In this document: piece by piece, positions 35,645-38,631 of the stretch | Layout of the letters: every line of letters starts with the position of its first letter | How positions within the stretch are numbered: position 1 is the stretch's first letter | Origin: Gammaproteobacteria bacterium | GTDB taxonomy: Bacteria; Pseudomonadota; Gammaproteobacteria; Chromatiales; Chromatiaceae | Reading direction: 5' to 3' | Length of the DNA stretch: 38,631 bases | Assembly (NCBI GenBank): GCA_009908845.1 | Contig: JAAAOQ010000160.1 | Coordinates: 1-38,631, forward strand | Made by a program: the position numbers and the translations under genes | The notes under the pieces: model-generated | Databases searched by the model: none | What the model was told of the DNA's origin: nothing | The model's input: the letters and a program-made list of their open reading frames with translations, nothing else

Positions 35645-35893
35645 AAGGAGACTCCAACAGTGAATGGACGTCCGACATTCCTACGTCATGCCGCAAAAAG
35701 CAAGCGCTCGGTCGGTACCGGCAACAAGCCGATCAGATGACCTGCGATGCCGAAGCCGTTACACTTAGGGGATGGTCTGGGCGCCGGCCTGTCCGGTGCC
35801 GACTGAAGACGCTTCCTTCCCGGTCGTCCCCCAGTCGGTCTCCTCGTATCGCTGTGAGGGCCGGTCGGATCAGCGTCGACCCATCAGATCAAT

Positions 35894-35978
<85 letters not shown>

Positions 35979-35993
35979 TTTAGAATCAATGGC

Positions 35994-37106
35994 TTACAAG
36001 CTCCGTAACGCGTCATCTTGCTGGTCCTCTTGTTCAGTGTGACTAGAATGTGACTCATCGAGCGTGTCGACGACCACCCTCAGGTTGTCCGGCGCCAGGT
36101 GGGCATAGCGCTCGGTCATCAGGACCGTGCTGTGCCCGAGCAGGTCACGGATGGTGGCCAGCGGGATGCCCGCCTGCACCAGCCAGGCGGCGCACGTGTG
36201 TCTCAGGTCGTGGAAGGTCAGCTCAGTGATCCCGGCATCGCGGCACGCCTTGTTGAACGCCCCGCGAATGTCATAGGCCGGGTGCCCATCGCGATAGGCG
36301 AACACCCAGGGGCTCGCCGGGCAGTGTTCGGCCCGAAAGCGCGCTCGCCGCAACAGCGCTTCGCGCGTCCTGCTTCCCAGCGGCAAGGCGCGGCGTTTCT
36401 TCGCCTTGGTGTGTCTCGCTTCCAAGTAGATCAGGTTGTTGCGCAGATCGACCCGGTTCCATTCGAGGCCGAGCAGCTCGCCGCGCCGGCATCCGGTATG
36501 CAGGGCCACCGAGATCAGATCGGCGAGAAAAGGCGCTCGCCTGGCCTCCTGTGCCGCCGCGATGAGCGCCTTCGCCTCCTTCTTGGTGATCCAGCGTATG
36601 CGACCCTCGGGCTCCGCCAGCCAGCGTTTGGCGATTGGATTGGGCAGCCGCCAATCCAGATCTCGGTTGACGCAGGTGATCGCGGCCGACAGCAGCGCGA
36701 GCTCGCGGTTGATTGTCGAATCCGACACCCCTTCGATGCGGCGGGCAGTCACGTAGTCGCTGATCTTGGTTGCTGTCACCTCCTGCATGATGCAGCCGGC
36801 GAAGTGTCGGCGCAGCGCAGGGAGCCTGTAGCGGTCGGTCTCACTGCTGCGCTTGACTCCTTTCGATGCCTTGAGATAAGCCACCATCAGGTCCTCGAAG
36901 GTCCGTTCCGGCGGTTGGTCCCATTGCCGCTGTTGCCGCGCCTCGAGCTTCCATTTCGCGAGGAGCGCGGCGGCCTCTGATCGCTCGGTCGTTCCAGTAG
37001 AGCATCTAACTCGGCACTTGCTCGCGTCGATGTATGTCGCCCACCAGTAGGGTGAATTCGGCCGACGATAGAGCCCGTCTTTGTCTTGTCTGCGCTTTTT
37101 CGGCAT
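35994..37106 (-). CDS. Tyrosine-type site-specific integrase
   Basis: A 370-residue phage-type integrase. The N-terminal arm-binding region (DGLYRRPNSPYWWATYID) is followed by the SAM-like core-binding domain (about 70-155) and the catalytic domain. Catalytic residues are R207 (HTGCRRGELL), K234 (HTKAK), H299 and R302 (FHDLRHT), H325 (LLGHST) and the nucleophile Y334 (TERYAHL), so it should be active. The C-terminus is Gln/Asp-rich. Its start lies inside the xis-like ORF; MPKKRRQDKDGLY is a normal family start. Confidence 0.95.
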   Translation of the reverse strand: MPKKRRQDKDGLYRRPNSPYWWATYIDASKCRVRCSTGTTERSEAAALLAKWKLEARQQRQWDQPPERTFEDLMVAYLKASKGVKRSSETDRYRLPALRRHFAGCIMQEVTATKISDYVTARRIEGVSDSTINRELALLSAAITCVNRDLDWRLPNPIAKRWLAEPEGRIRWITKKEAKALIAAAQEARRAPFLADLISVALHTGCRRGELLGLEWNRVDLRNNLIYLEARHTKAKKRRALPLGSRTREALLRRARFRAEHCPASPWVFAYRDGHPAYDIRGAFNKACRDAGITELTFHDLRHTCAAWLVQAGIPLATIRDLLGHSTVLMTERYAHLAPDNLRVVVDTLDESHSSHTEQEDQQDDALRSL

Positions 37107-37327
37107 GTGCTGATCTCCCGCACATCCGGCCCCGCGCAGACCGGATTATGACTCTGAGTGTCTTTATTGTCCACGAACGCCTGCAGGCTCGAGACTTTCA
37201 CGCGCACAGCGCGTCCGATGCGCAGCGGTTGCAGCTCGCCGGCATTGAGCAGACGGCGCACGGTGCGGGTGCTCACCGCGAGCGCGGCGGCGGCCTCATC
37301 CAGAGTCAGGGCGAGCGGCTCAGGCAT
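36887..37327 (-). CDS. Excisionase-like HTH protein overlapping int
   Basis: A 146-residue ORF whose first 55 residues form a MerR-like HTH_17 excisionase domain (LTLDEAAAALAVSTRTVRRLL, LQPLRIGRAVRVKVSSLQAFV). Such proteins bend DNA and steer the integrase to excision. After about residue 70 the frame runs 220 bases into int in a different frame; this part is Arg/Ser/Asn-rich with no recognised fold. Most Xis proteins are 60-90 residues, so either the tail is a real overlapping extension or a stop has been lost. The start overlaps the stop of the upstream small ORF by eight bases. Confidence 0.75.
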   Translation of the reverse strand: MPEPLALTLDEAAAALAVSTRTVRRLLNAGELQPLRIGRAVRVKVSSLQAFVDNKDTQSHNPVCAGPDVREISTCRKSADKTKTGSIVGRIHPTGGRHTSTRASAELDALLERPSDQRPPRSSRNGSSRRGNSGNGTNRRNGPSRT

Positions 37328-37589
37328 CGGAGGCCTCCTTCCGGCGCACGGCTGGCACGCTGATCCCGGCGAGGCGTAACGCCGCGCGGGCGGCGTCGCG
37401 CTCGGTGTCCAGGGTCGCGGTCTCGGGGGCCTCGATCAGCAGGGCGATGGCGAGCAGGAGATCAGGGGCGGCGGCGATCAGGCGACCTTGGTTGGCGTCG
37501 ATGCCGGGATAGAGGCGGGCGATCGGGGTGCCGTCATCGGCGCGGATCAGGCGGGCGTCGCAATGCCAGGGACTGGGCAGGTAGGACAT
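37320..37589 (-). CDS. Small phage/island-type protein of unknown function
   Basis: An 89-residue protein with the segment NQGRLIAAAPDLLLAIALLIEAP, which resembles a motif common in small uncharacterised phage and island proteins. The function is unknown. A strong AAGGAG site lies 8 bases before ATG 37589. It overlaps the xis-like gene, so the two are probably co-translated. 156 bp with no recognised feature separate it from ssb. Confidence 0.7.
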   Translation of the reverse strand: MSYLPSPWHCDARLIRADDGTPIARLYPGIDANQGRLIAAAPDLLLAIALLIEAPETATLDTERDAARAALRLAGISVPAVRRKEASDA

Positions 37590-37745
37590 GGTGGTGGCTC
37601 CTTGTGGGCTCGGTCGGCGCTGTCGGCGACCGGGGTGCGCCGCGCCTCTGCGGGCGCTTGCGCGGGGGGACGATCGAGGGGCTGGCCCGATCGGTGCTCG
37701 GTGGGTCGCTGGTGGCTCCTCTCGGCTGCTCGCGGTCGATGACCG

Positions 37746-38254
37746 CTAGAACGGGATGTCGTCGTCGAAATCGGCCTGGGCGCTCGGCGCCTGGGCGCGG
37801 AAGTGGGCGGCCTGCGGCTGCTGGGGCTGGTGCGGCGGTGGCTGGTGCCCGGCCTGCGGCGGCTGGTGCGGTGGTGGCGCTGCGGCGGGCGCACTTGGCG
37901 GCGCGGTATAGGCGGGATGCACGCCGGCGGTGGATGGCGCCGCGCGGGCGTTGCTGCTGGCGCCGTCGAGCATGAGCAGATCGCGGACCTGGATCTCGGT
38001 GGTGTAGCGATCGGTACCGCTCTGATCCTGCCACTGGCGGGTGCTGAGCTGGCCGGCGACAAAGACGCGCGAGCCCTTGCGCAGGTATTGCTCGGCGATC
38101 TCGGCAAGCCGGCGCCAGAGTACACAGCGATGCCATTCGGTGCGCTCGCGCGGCTCGCCGCTGGCGCGATCGGTCCAGGCCTCGTTGGGGTGTAGCGGGT
38201 CTCGGGGTCGGCGCCGAGGTGGCCGATCAATTCGACGCGGTTCAGCGAGCGCAT
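37746..38254 (-). pseudogene. ssb: Single-stranded DNA-binding protein, frameshifted by an internal deletion
   Basis: ATG 38254 with a near-perfect AGGAGGA site opens [23 protein letters not shown], the start of an SSB. The rest of the SSB follows in another frame: [51 protein letters not shown], then a Pro/Gln/Ala-rich linker and the acidic tip DFDDDIPF before TAG at 37746. About 12 residues normally found between the YTP and NEAW-type segments (second strand of the OB fold) are missing, implying loss of about 37 bp near 38189. As read, no intact SSB is made; an assembly error is possible. Element-borne SSBs usually support their own replication or recombination. Confidence 0.8.
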
Positions 38255-38342
38255 CGCGCTGTCCTCCTGGTCGTGAGGGCCAGGGCAGCTGACAGGTGGG
38301 GCTGCGCTGGCGGATCGGGTTGGCGGGCCACCTGGGCGGGCC

Positions 38343-38631
38343 TCAGGCGGGCGCTCCGGTTGCGTCCCCGCGCGGCTGTCCCGGTGGACGCTCGGGCGCA
38401 CGCGCGCCGGCCTCACCGGGGCGCGGCGTGCCGGCTTGGCCGTCGGCGCCTTGCAGCTCGGCGGCGAAGCGGGTCAGCCGCGCCATCAGGCGCTCGGCCT
38501 GGGGTGCGCTCAGCTGCTCGAGCGCGGCGCAGCCGAAGACGCGCTGGCACCAGGCGCGCGCGCGCTCGGGGTCGATGGCGTGGGTGCGCAGCTGCTCCTG
38601 CAGGCGGCGCTGCTGCGCCGCGCTGAGGCGC
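38343..38631 (-). CDS. C-terminal fragment of an unidentified element gene
   Basis: The minus frame is open from the window end to TGA at 38343-38345, giving 96 residues. It begins LSAAQQRRLQEQLRTHAIDP, continues ARAWCQRVFGCAALEQLSAPQ and AERLMARLTRFAAEL, then a Gly/Pro/Ala-rich tail. The helical LSxxQ pattern resembles C-terminal parts of phage-type recombination or annealing proteins that often lie beside ssb, but I cannot name the family. The rest lies outside the window. 88 bp separate it from ssb. Confidence 0.6.
   Translation of the reverse strand, partial: RLSAAQQRRLQEQLRTHAIDPERARAWCQRVFGCAALEQLSAPQAERLMARLTRFAAELQGADGQAGTPRPGEAGARAPERPPGQPRGDATGAPA

Larger units (their letters stand above)
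35979..38631. mobile_element. Edge of an integrative element inserted at tRNA-Leu
   Basis: From the tRNA 3' end to the end of the window all genes are minus-strand and of mobile type: partial gene, ssb, small phage-type ORF, xis-like HTH, int. Int next to the tRNA marks one end. It could be an ICE, a genomic island or a prophage; no conjugation, capsid or cargo genes are visible. The other end is outside. Confidence 0.8.

Noticed and set aside
37547-38416. 289-codon minus-strand ORF covering ssb
   Set aside because: Only its [14 protein letters not shown] part is SSB; the rest is the wrong frame, so it is described as a frameshifted ssb.

Overview
The window looks like core chromosome of a GC-rich gammaproteobacterium. 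A minCDE tail is followed by the block orn-nnr-tsaE-amiB-mutL-miaA-hfq-hflX-hflK-hflC-yjeT-hisZ-purA, which matches the E. coli yjeF-to-purA neighbourhood apart from hisZ and the absence of a few E. coli genes. A second standard block is yceD-rpmF-plsX-fabH-fabD-fabG-acpP-fabF-pabC-mltG-tmk-holB-pilZ-tatD. High GC, hisZ next to purA and a Na+-pumping oxaloacetate decarboxylase between the blocks would fit a member of the Chromatiales (purple sulfur bacteria or relatives). That placement is inference; nothing here is diagnostic to genus.

Layout. 1-409: end of minD and all of minE (+). 411-2266: minus-strand operon of a small cytochrome c, rsgA and an EVE-domain protein, divergent from orn. 2370-17810: plus-strand superblock for oligoribonucleotide turnover, NAD(P)HX repair, tRNA modification (tsaE, miaA), cell-wall splitting (amiB), mismatch repair (mutL), RNA chaperone (hfq), ribosome-rescue GTPase (hflX), FtsH-modulating membrane proteins (hflKC), HisZ and purine synthesis (purA). 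17876-21191: oadGAB. 21256-32525: ribosomal L32 and fatty-acid synthesis cluster flowing into folate, peptidoglycan, dTMP and DNA polymerase genes, with many start/stop overlaps. 32569-35644: less conserved genes (a short-chain dehydrogenase, a SPOR-domain membrane protein, a lipoprotein). 35894-35978: tRNA-Leu(UAG). 35979-38631: the edge of an integrative element using that tRNA, with a tyrosine integrase, an excisionase-like HTH protein, a small phage-type ORF, a frameshifted ssb and a partial gene running off the end.

The genes themselves are mostly well known. The less explained signals are non-coding or structural: a 91-bp element with 18-bp near-perfect inverted ends between miaA and hfq; a perfect 14-bp stem-loop in the hfq leader; an inverted repeat over the -35 box of a near-consensus promoter that leaves yceD almost leaderless; a direct repeat in front of oadA; an ssb that seems to have lost about 37 bp; and a 220-nt out-of-frame overlap of xis with int. 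Any undescribed system is most likely in the cargo of the tRNA-Leu element, which continues beyond the window. I did not find a complete novel system inside it.
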